A stretch of DNA of 64,000 bases, taken from the NCBI RefSeq assembly GCF_003063335.1, contig NZ_NERX01000001.1:62001-126000 (forward strand), in the 5' to 3' direction. The DNA comes from Limnohabitans sp. MMS-10A-192. GTDB lineage: Bacteria; Pseudomonadota; Gammaproteobacteria; Burkholderiales; Burkholderiaceae_C. How positions within the stretch are numbered: the stretch's first letter is position 1; each line of letters begins with the position of its first letter. A model generated the notes under the pieces. That model saw nothing but the letters and a program-made list of their open reading frames with translations, was not told the origin of the DNA and did not search any database. Positions 8,661 through 15,382 of the stretch are shown here, piece after piece. A program made the position numbers and the translations under genes.

Positions 8661-9530
8661 TCAGGCGGGCGCGTCGCCTGAAAGTTCGCGCAAGCGGACT
8701 TTCAGCGCCGCTTGATCGGGCGCCGATGGCTCGGCGCCCAAATACACCTGCAAGTCGTGCAAGGCATCCTGCATGTGGCCCAGCTCGGCGTGCACCAAGC
8801 CGCGGTCGCGCCGCTCGGTCCACACTTCTGGAAGCAACACCACCAAGCGGTCCAGCACCGCCAGCATGCGGGGCCAGTCTTCTTGCGCACGGAACACTTC
8901 TTTGAGATTGCGCAGCATGCGAGCCAACAAGTCGCGCGGCGGGCAGGCCTGCAAATACAAGCCCAGAGGCGTTTCACCGCTGTCCAGATCGGCGCCGGCA
9001 GCCCAGTCCACGTCGTTGCGGTAAGGCCCCAGCCGCTCGGCCAGGGTGTCCAGGCCGAGCGACTCGCCGGTCAGCGGGTCCAGCACCACCAGACCGCCTT
9101 CGAGTGCGACTTTGACCAGAAAGTGCCCCGGAAACGAAATGCCTTGCGCGTGCAAACCCAAGCCTTGCGCCAGCTCCAGCCAAATCACCGCCAATGCAAT
9201 GGGCAAGCCCCGGCGGGTGCGCAGCACCTCTTGCAAGTAGCTGTTTTCCGGCGCATAAAAATCATTGGCATTGACGCCAAAACCCATGTCTTTGTAAAAC
9301 ACCTGCGCCAAGATGGCCAGGCGGGTCAGCTCGTCGGCATCCTCGGGCAAACGGGCTTTGACTTTTTTCAGCAAGCGCTCCACGTCGTCCAGCACGTGTT
9401 GCACATCCAGATCGGGCTCTTCGTCTTGCGCCAAACTGGCTGCCGCTTCCAGCAATGGAAAGTGCTCATCGCTTTGCACCAGGCTGGCAAAGTAGTCCAG
9501 CGGCGAGACGGGTTCAAATTTCAAATCCAT
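8661..9530 (-). CDS. SirB1 family transglutaminase-like protein with TPR tail
   Basis: A 289-residue protein of the SirB1 family. The N-terminal transglutaminase-like domain carries NSYLQEVLRTRRGLPIALAVIWLELA and GISFPGHFLVKV, which hold the family His residues. The C-terminal third has tetratricopeptide-like helices (NLKEVFRAQEDWPRMLAVLDRL). The usual catalytic Cys of transglutaminases is not obvious at the expected place, as in other SirB1 members, so enzymatic activity is doubtful. Function is unknown. It is convergent with purM and lies 19 bp downstream of murJ. Confidence 0.85.
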   Translation of the reverse strand: MDLKFEPVSPLDYFASLVQSDEHFPLLEAAASLAQDEEPDLDVQHVLDDVERLLKKVKARLPEDADELTRLAILAQVFYKDMGFGVNANDFYAPENSYLQEVLRTRRGLPIALAVIWLELAQGLGLHAQGISFPGHFLVKVALEGGLVVLDPLTGESLGLDTLAERLGPYRNDVDWAAGADLDSGETPLGLYLQACPPRDLLARMLRNLKEVFRAQEDWPRMLAVLDRLVVLLPEVWTERRDRGLVHAELGHMQDALHDLQVYLGAEPSAPDQAALKVRLRELSGDAPA

Positions 9531-9549
9531 GGCTCAGACCTGCGCTTTT

Positions 9550-11115
9550 TCAACGCTTGAGGAAGGCCTTCAGGCGCACGCCTGTGGCCCACAAGGCACC
9601 AAAATACAGCACGGCCGAAGTCAGCAAGACCACCACCATCCAGCCGATTCGCAGCCAGGGCGTCTGGCGCAAACTGACCCATTGCAATTGGTGCGCGGCC
9701 ACCCACAACAAGGCCGCCAGCAAGCCCGTGGCCACCAGCACCTGCAAGGCAAACCGCGCCCAGCCCGGCTGGGGCTTGTAACTGCCTCGGCGCAGCAAGC
9801 CGATCAACAACCACAGGGCATTGACCAAGGCGCCCAAGCCAATGGACAAGGCCAGCCCGGCATGCTGTAGCCAAGGCACGAACAAGAGGTTGAACAATTG
9901 GGTGATCACCAGCACCACCACCGCGATCTTGACCGGCGTGCGGATGTCCTGGCTGGCGTAATAACCCGGGGCCAGCACCTTGATGGCCACCAAACCCATG
10001 AGGCCAATGCCGTAGCCGGTGAGCGACAAGGTGGTTTGCTGCACATCGCGGTCGGTGAAGGCCCCGTAGTGGTAGAGCACCGCCACCAAGGGCTCGGAAA
10101 ACACCAGCAGTGCCGCCGCACAGGGCAAGGCCAGCAGCAAGACCAGGCGCAAGCCCCAGTCGAGCATGGCGGCATAACGGTCTGCATCGCCCGTGGCTTT
10201 GGCCGCCGCCAGCTGCGGCATCAAAACCGCACCCAGTGCCACGCCCAACATGGCGGTGGGGAACTCCATCAATCGGTCCGCATAACTGAGCCAGCTCACG
10301 CTGCCGGGTGCCAGGTGCGAGGCAATCTGGGTGTTGATGAGCAAGGAAATCTGGGCCACACCCACGCCCAGCAAAGCCGGTGCCATCAGGCGCAAGATGT
10401 TGCGGGTGGCCGGATTGGTCCAGGCCCGTCGAATGGCCGATGGCCTGATGCCCATGCGCGGCAACAAGCCCAATCGCTTGAGCGCCGGGATCTGCACCAG
10501 CAACTGCAAAACACCGCCGAGCATGACGCCTGCAGGCAAGGCATAAACGGCTTCAATGCCGCGCGCAGCCAGCCAGGGCGACAAACCCAGGGCCGCCGCG
10601 ATCACACTCACATTGAGCAGCACCGGCGTGGCCGCAGGCACGGCAAAGCGCTTCCAGGTGTTCAAGATGCCCGCCGACAAGGCCACCATCGACATGAAGG
10701 CGATGTAGGGAAACATCCAGCGGGTCATTTGCACAGCCGACTGGTAGCCCTTGGGGTCTTGTTGCAAGCCGCTGGCCAAAGCCCAGACCAGCCAAGGCGC
10801 TGCCAACACCCCAATCACCGACAAGGCCAGCACCGACCAGGCCAAGGCCGTGGCCACGCTGTCGATCACATCTTTGGTGGCTTCGTCGCCATGTTGGGCC
10901 CGGTTGGCCGCCAACACCGGGACAAAGGCCTGGCTGAAAGCGCCTTCCGCAAACAAGCGGCGAAACAGGTTGGGAATTCGAAAGGCCACATTGAAGGCGT
11001 CGGTCAGGGCGCTGGCCCCGAAGGCCGAGGCGATCAACAGCTCGCGCACCAGCCCCGTCACTCGGGAGGCCAGCGTGAAAATGGAAACAACAGAGGCAGA
11101 ACGTAGGAGGCTCAC
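9550..11115 (-). CDS. murJ: Lipid II flippase MurJ (MviN)
   Basis: A 521-residue polytopic inner-membrane protein of the MOP superfamily that flips lipid II to the periplasm for peptidoglycan synthesis. It begins MSLLRSASVVSIFTLASRVTGLVRELL, the characteristic MurJ start, with the central-cavity Arg residues in RELLIASAFG and RIPNLFRRLFAEGAFSQAFVP. About fourteen membrane segments follow. The start is a GTG at 11115, chosen because it matches the family N-terminus; no strong ribosome site precedes it. It is divergent from rpsT. Confidence 0.95.
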   Translation of the reverse strand: MSLLRSASVVSIFTLASRVTGLVRELLIASAFGASALTDAFNVAFRIPNLFRRLFAEGAFSQAFVPVLAANRAQHGDEATKDVIDSVATALAWSVLALSVIGVLAAPWLVWALASGLQQDPKGYQSAVQMTRWMFPYIAFMSMVALSAGILNTWKRFAVPAATPVLLNVSVIAAALGLSPWLAARGIEAVYALPAGVMLGGVLQLLVQIPALKRLGLLPRMGIRPSAIRRAWTNPATRNILRLMAPALLGVGVAQISLLINTQIASHLAPGSVSWLSYADRLMEFPTAMLGVALGAVLMPQLAAAKATGDADRYAAMLDWGLRLVLLLALPCAAALLVFSEPLVAVLYHYGAFTDRDVQQTTLSLTGYGIGLMGLVAIKVLAPGYYASQDIRTPVKIAVVVLVITQLFNLLFVPWLQHAGLALSIGLGALVNALWLLIGLLRRGSYKPQPGWARFALQVLVATGLLAALLWVAAHQLQWVSLRQTPWLRIGWMVVVLLTSAVLYFGALWATGVRLKAFLKR

Positions 11116-11190
11116 AGGCTAGGAGTGTAGCGGCCCATGGGCTGTCCCATGGCCGCTTGGCCTGCAGGGGGAGAAATGGGTGATTCCTTC

Positions 11191-11199
11191 TGCTAGAAT
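11191..11199 (+). promoter_or_regulatory. Extended -10 promoter element for rpsT
   Basis: TGCTAGAAT has the TGn extension plus a one-mismatch -10 hexamer (TAGAAT, 11194-11199), 45 bp before the rpsT ATG. No convincing -35 hexamer is seen, which fits an extended -10 promoter. Confidence 0.55.
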
Positions 11200-11243
11200 G
11201 CTGGGTTCGCCGACAACATCCTCAGACCCCAAAGGAAATCATC

Positions 11244-11546
11244 ATGGCATCAGCTAAGCCAAAGAAAAAGAACCCCCGTCTTGCATCCGGCCGTAAACGC
11301 GTCCGCCAAGACATCAAGATCAACGCTGCGAACTCTTCGCTGCGTTCCAAATACCGTACCGCTGTCAAGAACGTTGAAAAAGCTGTTCTGACTGGCGACA
11401 AGACCAAAGCCACCGAACTGTTTGCCAAGATGCAAGCGGTTGTGGACACGATCGCCGACAAGGGCATCTTCCACAAGAACAAGGCTGCTCGCGACAAGAG
11501 CCGCCTGAGCGCCAAAGTCAAGGCCTTGGCCCTGGCTGCAGCCTGA
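11244..11546 (+). CDS. rpsT: 30S ribosomal protein S20
   Basis: A 100-residue basic protein that binds 16S rRNA early in small-subunit assembly. The N-terminus [23 protein letters not shown] and the helical body ([35 protein letters not shown]) are standard for S20, and the C-terminal extension is usual for betaproteobacteria. A ribosome site (AAAGGAA) precedes the ATG. Single-gene transcript: its own extended -10 upstream and a strong terminator at 11622-11645. Divergent to murJ, as is common. Confidence 0.97.
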   Translation: MASAKPKKKNPRLASGRKRVRQDIKINAANSSLRSKYRTAVKNVEKAVLTGDKTKATELFAKMQAVVDTIADKGIFHKNKAARDKSRLSAKVKALALAAA

Positions 11547-11621
11547 TCCGCTTTTAAAGATCCACAGCCCGGCCGGAATCTTCTGGCCGCCGTTTGAAAC
11601 GGGTGCGCTGTCAGCGAAACC

Positions 11622-11645
11622 AAACCGCCTTCGGGCGGTTTTTTC
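11622..11645 (+). terminator. rpsT intrinsic terminator
   Basis: The stem CCGCC (11625-11629) pairs with GGCGG (11634-11638) over a TTCG tetraloop. Flanking A and T runs extend the helix, and six Ts follow. Confidence 0.9.
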
Positions 11646-11663
11646 ATGGGCCGTTCAATCACC

Positions 11664-11740
11664 GCAGGATGGGCGTGTTGGCGGGCTCCTCATGATTCGC
11701 ACGCTCATAAAATCGTCGCCCACCCACACGCCCATCCTGC
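11664..11740. repeat. Long inverted repeat centred between two terminators
   Basis: GCAGGATGGGCGTG (11664-11677) is perfectly complementary to 11727-11740, and pairing continues imperfectly inward to about 11686/11718, leaving a loop of about 31 bases. The flanking terminators (11625-11638 and 11762-11775) are exact reverse complements of one another and share nearly the same centre (about 11700-11702). The whole segment is therefore a nested palindrome of about 150 bp. Confidence 0.75.
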
Positions 11741-11751
11741 TGCACTGTGCG

Positions 11752-11778
11752 CAAACAAAAACCGCCCGAAGGCGGTTT
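11752..11778 (-). terminator. Intrinsic terminator of the DUF3579 gene
   Basis: CCGCC (11762-11766) pairs with GGCGG (11771-11775) over CGAA. Read on the minus strand it is followed by TTTTTG, so it ends leftward transcription. Confidence 0.8.
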
Positions 11779-11807
11779 GATGTTCTGGGGGGCTTGTGTG
11801 GGGTGAA

Positions 11808-12128
11808 TTATTTGGCAGCCGGCAGATCAGGCAACAAGCAAGCTTCTGCCACTTGCAGGCCGTTGTCGCGTGCAAAGTTCATCACGAAATCCCAGGCCAT
11901 GACGTCGTGATCACGCAGGTCGCGGTGGACCACCACGCATTTAACCCCGGCCAAGGTCGTGGGAATGCACCAGGGGGAATAGCTGAGGTGGCTGCCCGGA
12001 GTCGCGCCACCGGGGCGAAATGGGCTCATCACACCTGCCAAACGTTCGGCCCAGTCGCTGGGGCGGAATGTTCTGCCATCCTGGGTGATGCCCTGGATGA
12101 AAACTTCTTTGGCGTTGTTGGAAACCAT
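11808..12128 (-). CDS. DUF3579 family protein
   Basis: A 106-residue soluble protein matching DUF3579, a small family found in betaproteobacteria, often next to argD/argF. Recognisable parts are EVFIQGITQDGRTFRPSDWAERL and the central segment around SHLSYSPWCIPT. No catalytic motif is evident and the function is unknown. It is divergent from argD. The 20-bp operator-like element at 12197-12216 directly precedes its predicted -10 box. Confidence 0.8.
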   Translation of the reverse strand: MVSNNAKEVFIQGITQDGRTFRPSDWAERLAGVMSPFRPGGATPGSHLSYSPWCIPTTLAGVKCVVVHRDLRDHDVMAWDFVMNFARDNGLQVAEACLLPDLPAAK

Positions 12129-12192
12129 CGGATAGAGGTGTGAGTGAAGACTTTCCAGTGACCGGGATCGCCGCGCACTGGTTTACCCGAGT

Positions 12193-12216
12193 ATTGTATC
12201 TTATATAAGACTTAAG
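12193..12216 (-). promoter_or_regulatory. Operator-promoter element (TCTTATATAAGA core) before DUF3579
   Basis: The perfect 12-bp palindrome TCTTATATAAGA (12199-12210) directly abuts a minus-strand -10-like TACAAT (12193-12198). The 20 bases at 12197-12216 match 30458-30477 at 19 positions. It lies about 65 bp upstream of the DUF3579 start and about 40 bp upstream of the argD -35 box. Confidence 0.6.
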
Positions 12217-12256
12217 CCGGTCAGACGCTCGCCAAAAAGCCGTCGCAAGCGCTGCG

Positions 12257-12285
12257 TTCAAGCTGCGCCGTTCTGCCTCTAAAAT
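12257..12285 (+). promoter_or_regulatory. argD promoter
   Basis: TTCAAG (12257-12262) and TAAAAT (12280-12285) are separated by 17 bp. Transcription would start near 12292, right at the foot of the hairpin at 12296-12315. Confidence 0.5.
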
Positions 12286-12295
12286 CTCGTTTCAG

Positions 12296-12325
12296 CGGCC
12301 CTCTTCGTTGGGCCGATTTTATTTT
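12296..12325 (+). terminator. Terminator-like hairpin in the argD 5' leader
   Basis: CGGCCC (12296-12301) pairs with GGGCCG (12310-12315) over an 8-base loop, followed by ATTTTATTTTT and then the argD ribosome site TTGGAG. It lies after the predicted promoter, so it may attenuate argDF or protect the 5' end. Confidence 0.5.
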
Positions 12326-12337
12326 TGGAGTTCACGC

Positions 12338-13540
12338 ATGTCCGCTTTCATTGAAGCCGCCTCACCGCACACCATGAACACCTATGGCCGACTGCCGATT
12401 GCACTCAGCCATGGTCAAGGTTGCCGAGTTTGGGACGTCAATGGCAAGGAGTACCTCGACGCATTGGCCGGTATTGCCGTGAACACCCTGGGCCACAACC
12501 ACCCGGAATTGGCCCCCGCGCTGCAGGATCAGATCGGCAAGATCATCCACACCTGCAACTATTTCCATGTGCCCAATGCCGAAGTGCTGGCGGCCAAGCT
12601 GGTCGAGTTGTCGGGCATGACGAATGTGTTCTTTTGCAACTCGGGTCTGGAAGCCAACGAAGCGGCCATCAAACTCGCTCGCAAATTTGGCCATGACAAG
12701 GGCATCACCAACCCCAAAATCGTCGTGTACGAAAAAGCCTTCCACGGCCGCAGCATCGCCACGCTCAGCGCCACGGCCAATGTGAAACTGCAGCAAGGCT
12801 TTGGCCCCATGCTTGAAGGCTTTGTGCGCGTGCCGCTCAACGACATCGAGGCCCTGAAAAAAGCCACCTTGAACGACCCCGATGTCGTGGCCGTGTTCTT
12901 TGAAACCATCCAGGGCGAAGGCGGCATCAACCCCATGCGCGCCGACTACCTGCGCGATGTGCGCGCCCTGTGCGACCAGCAAGACTGGCTCTTGATGATC
13001 GACGAAGTGCAGTGCGGCATTGGCCGCACCGGCAAATGGTTTGCCCACCAGTGGGCAGGCATCGTGCCCGACGTCATGCCGCTGGCCAAAGGTCTGGGCT
13101 CGGGCGTGCCGATTGGCGCGGTGGTGGCTGGCCCCAAAGCCGCCAACATCTTCCAGCCCGGCAACCACGGCACCACCTTTGGTGGCAACCCACTGGCCAT
13201 GCGCGCCGGTGTGGAAACCATCCGTATCATGGAAAAAGACGACCTGCTGGGCAACGCCGCCCGCCTGGGCGCTCACTTCCACGACCAACTGACCGCCGCA
13301 TTGGGCGGCCTCAAAGGCGTCAAGGAAATCCGTGGCCAGGGTCTGATGATCGGCATCGAATTCGATCGTCCTTGCGGTGTCCTGCTCAAGCAAGCCGCCG
13401 ACGCGGGCCTGATCATCAACGTGACGGCCGACACCGTGGTGCGCCTCTTGCCGCCACTGATCATGACCACCGCCGAAGCGGACGAGGTGCTGGCCATCCT
13501 CTTGCCGCTGATCAAAACCTTTTTGGCAGAACAAGCATGA
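12338..13540 (+). CDS. argD: Acetylornithine aminotransferase
   Basis: A 400-residue fold-type I PLP enzyme that converts N-acetylglutamate semialdehyde to N-acetylornithine in arginine synthesis; it may also serve as succinyl-DAP aminotransferase. Visible are NSGLEANEAAIKLAR (PLP phosphate site), FHGRSIATLSATA, LMIDEVQCGIGRTGKWFAHQ and the Schiff-base Lys in PLAKGLGSGVPIGA. The ATG at 12338 was chosen for its TTGGAG ribosome site 8 bp upstream. The stop overlaps the argF ATG (ATGA). Confidence 0.95.
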   Translation: MSAFIEAASPHTMNTYGRLPIALSHGQGCRVWDVNGKEYLDALAGIAVNTLGHNHPELAPALQDQIGKIIHTCNYFHVPNAEVLAAKLVELSGMTNVFFCNSGLEANEAAIKLARKFGHDKGITNPKIVVYEKAFHGRSIATLSATANVKLQQGFGPMLEGFVRVPLNDIEALKKATLNDPDVVAVFFETIQGEGGINPMRADYLRDVRALCDQQDWLLMIDEVQCGIGRTGKWFAHQWAGIVPDVMPLAKGLGSGVPIGAVVAGPKAANIFQPGNHGTTFGGNPLAMRAGVETIRIMEKDDLLGNAARLGAHFHDQLTAALGGLKGVKEIRGQGLMIGIEFDRPCGVLLKQAADAGLIINVTADTVVRLLPPLIMTTAEADEVLAILLPLIKTFLAEQA

Positions 13541-14475
13541 GCGTTCAGTCCCCCGTGCCTGTGCGGCATTACCTGCAGTTCACCGACCTCAGCGCCGACG
13601 AATACGCGCACGTGCTGACGCGTGCCGCCGAAATCAAGCGCAAGTTCAAGGCCTACGAAAAATACCACCCGCTGGCCGACCGCACGCTGGCCATGATTTT
13701 TGAAAAAGCCAGCACCCGCACCCGCGTGAGCTTTGAAGCCGGCATGTACCAACTGGGCGGCTCGGTGGTGCACCTGACCACCGGCGACAGCCAACTGGGC
13801 CGCTCCGAGCCCATCGAAGACAGTGCGCGTGTGATCAGCCGCATGACCGACATCGTCATGATCCGCACCTACGGACAAGACAAGATCGAGCGCTTTGCCT
13901 CGCACTCGCGTGTGCCCGTCATCAACGGCCTCACCAACGAATTCCACCCCTGCCAGATCCTGGCCGACATCTTCACCTTCATCGAACACCGTGGCTCCAT
14001 TCAGGGCAAAACCGTGGCCTGGGTCGGTGACGGCAATAACATGGCCAACACGTGGCTGCAAGCGGCTGAATTGCTGGGCTTCACCGTGCACCTGAGCACG
14101 CCCAGCGGCTACGAAGTGGACCAGGCCATTGCAGGCCTGAGTGGCAACGCCAACTACAAGATCTTCAAAGACCCGCAAGAAGCCTGCCGAGGAGCCGATC
14201 TGGTCACCACCGATGTGTGGACCAGCATGGGGTTTGAGGCCGAAAACGAAGCCCGCAAAAAAGCCTTTGCCGACTGGTGCGTGAACGAAGCCATGATGCA
14301 AGTGGCCAAGCCAGATGCTTTGTTCATGCACTGCCTGCCTGCACACCGCGGCGAAGAAGTCAGCGCCGAAGTCATCGACGGCCCGCAATCGGTCGTGTGG
14401 GACGAAGCAGAAAACCGCCTGCATGTGCAAAAAGCGCTCATGGAATTTCTGCTGCTGGGCCGCGTCCAATCCTGA
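13537..14475 (+). CDS. argF: Ornithine carbamoyltransferase
   Basis: A 312-residue enzyme that makes citrulline from ornithine and carbamoyl phosphate. The carbamoyl-phosphate site EKASTRTRVSFEAGM, the HPCQILAD motif and the ornithine-loop HCLPAHRGEEVS are present, and the length is standard. Its start codon overlaps the argD stop by four bases, so the two are translationally coupled. A REP-like hairpin follows immediately after the stop. Confidence 0.96.
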   Translation: MSVQSPVPVRHYLQFTDLSADEYAHVLTRAAEIKRKFKAYEKYHPLADRTLAMIFEKASTRTRVSFEAGMYQLGGSVVHLTTGDSQLGRSEPIEDSARVISRMTDIVMIRTYGQDKIERFASHSRVPVINGLTNEFHPCQILADIFTFIEHRGSIQGKTVAWVGDGNNMANTWLQAAELLGFTVHLSTPSGYEVDQAIAGLSGNANYKIFKDPQEACRGADLVTTDVWTSMGFEAENEARKKAFADWCVNEAMMQVAKPDALFMHCLPAHRGEEVSAEVIDGPQSVVWDEAENRLHVQKALMEFLLLGRVQS

Positions 14476-14481
14476 TCTGTC

Positions 14482-14502
14482 ACCCCGGACTTGATCCGGG
14501 GT
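14482..14502. repeat. REP-like hairpin between argF and ykgJ-like gene
   Basis: ACCCCGGA (14482-14489) and TCCGGGGT (14495-14502) form a perfect 8-bp stem over CTTGA. Sequences of this kind (CCCCGGA-CTTGA-TCCGGGG) are common dispersed extragenic repeats in proteobacterial genomes. No T-run follows, so it is not a normal terminator. Confidence 0.65.
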
Positions 14503-14523
14503 TCCATCTCACATTCACCGTCC

Positions 14524-14838
14524 ATGTCTTCCTGCACCACCTGCGGCGCCTGCTGCGTGAGCTTTCGGGTGGACTTTTCCGTCTACGAATACGAAGAAGG
14601 CGGTGGCGATGTGCCCGCTGGGTTGGCCTCGCCCATCACCGAGCACACCTGCCGCATGCGCGGCACCGACCACAGCCCGCCGCGTTGCGCAGCGCTCTAT
14701 GGCAAAACGGGCGAAAAAGCGATTTGCGGCATCTACGAATGGCGGCCCTCCCCTTGTCGTGAATTTGAAGAAGGCAGCGACGCCTGCCAGCGTGCACGCC
14801 AACGCCAGGGCCTGCCGCCGCTCAACACCGCTTTGTGA
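14524..14838 (+). CDS. YkgJ family cysteine-cluster protein
   Basis: A 104-residue protein with the YkgJ/Fe-S-cluster-like motif CTTCGACC at its N-terminus (Cys 4, 7, 10, 11), then CRM, CAALYG, ICGIYEWRPSPCREF and a late Cys. The pattern is that of the UPF0153/CxxCxxCC family, thought to bind zinc or an Fe-S cluster. No biochemical role is established. It lies between argF and the molybdenum hydroxylase genes. The ATG at 14524 was chosen because the Cys motif starts right after it. Confidence 0.8.
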   Translation: MSSCTTCGACCVSFRVDFSVYEYEEGGGDVPAGLASPITEHTCRMRGTDHSPPRCAALYGKTGEKAICGIYEWRPSPCREFEEGSDACQRARQRQGLPPLNTAL

Positions 14839-14914
14839 GCCCCATCACACGGGCGTGACTCAGTGCTTGTGAGCTTTTGCACTAACATCGCCTGAACCAC
14901 TTTCAGGAGACACC

Positions 14915-15382
14915 GTGGATCTGAACATCAACGGCCAAAGCCGAACCTCGACCGCCGACCCGAGCACGCCCTTGCTTTGGGTGCTGCGCGACGAACTGAA
15001 CCTCACGGGCACCAAATTCGGCTGCGGCATCGCCGCTTGCGGGGCCTGCACGGTGCACATCGACGGCCAGCCCGTGCGCTCGTGCGTGATGCCGGTGTCG
15101 GCGGTGGCGAACCAAGCCATCAAGACCATCGAATCTTTGGGCACGGCAGAAAAACCGCACCCCTTGCAAACCGCATGGATCGCAGAGCAAGTGCCGCAAT
15201 GCGGTTACTGCCAAAGCGGCATGCTGATGGCCGCCGCCGCCCTGCTCGACAAAAACCCCAAGCCCAGCGACGCCGACATTGACGCCGCCATGACCAACTT
15301 GTGCCGCTGCGGCACTTACCAGCGCGTGCGCGCCGCCATCCACCGGGCTGCTGCGCAAATGAAGAAAGGCGGTGCCGCATGA
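14915..15382 (+). CDS. (2Fe-2S) subunit of a molybdenum hydroxylase (isoquinoline 1-oxidoreductase alpha type)
   Basis: A 155-residue iron-sulfur subunit. The plant-type ferredoxin domain has [20 protein letters not shown] plus a Cys at SCVMPV. The helical second domain has CGYCQSGM and LCRCGTY. These are the two [2Fe-2S] centres that pass electrons from the molybdopterin subunit. It starts at a GTG preceded by the strong ribosome site CAGGAGA. It overlaps the large subunit by ATGA. No FAD (CoxM) subunit is nearby, as in the IorAB two-subunit type. Confidence 0.9.
   Translation: MDLNINGQSRTSTADPSTPLLWVLRDELNLTGTKFGCGIAACGACTVHIDGQPVRSCVMPVSAVANQAIKTIESLGTAEKPHPLQTAWIAEQVPQCGYCQSGMLMAAAALLDKNPKPSDADIDAAMTNLCRCGTYQRVRAAIHRAAAQMKKGGAA

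Noticed and set aside
11692-11910. A small plus-strand ORF between rpsT and DUF3579
   Set aside because: It crosses the inverted repeat and terminator, has no ribosome site and overlaps DUF3579 antisense.
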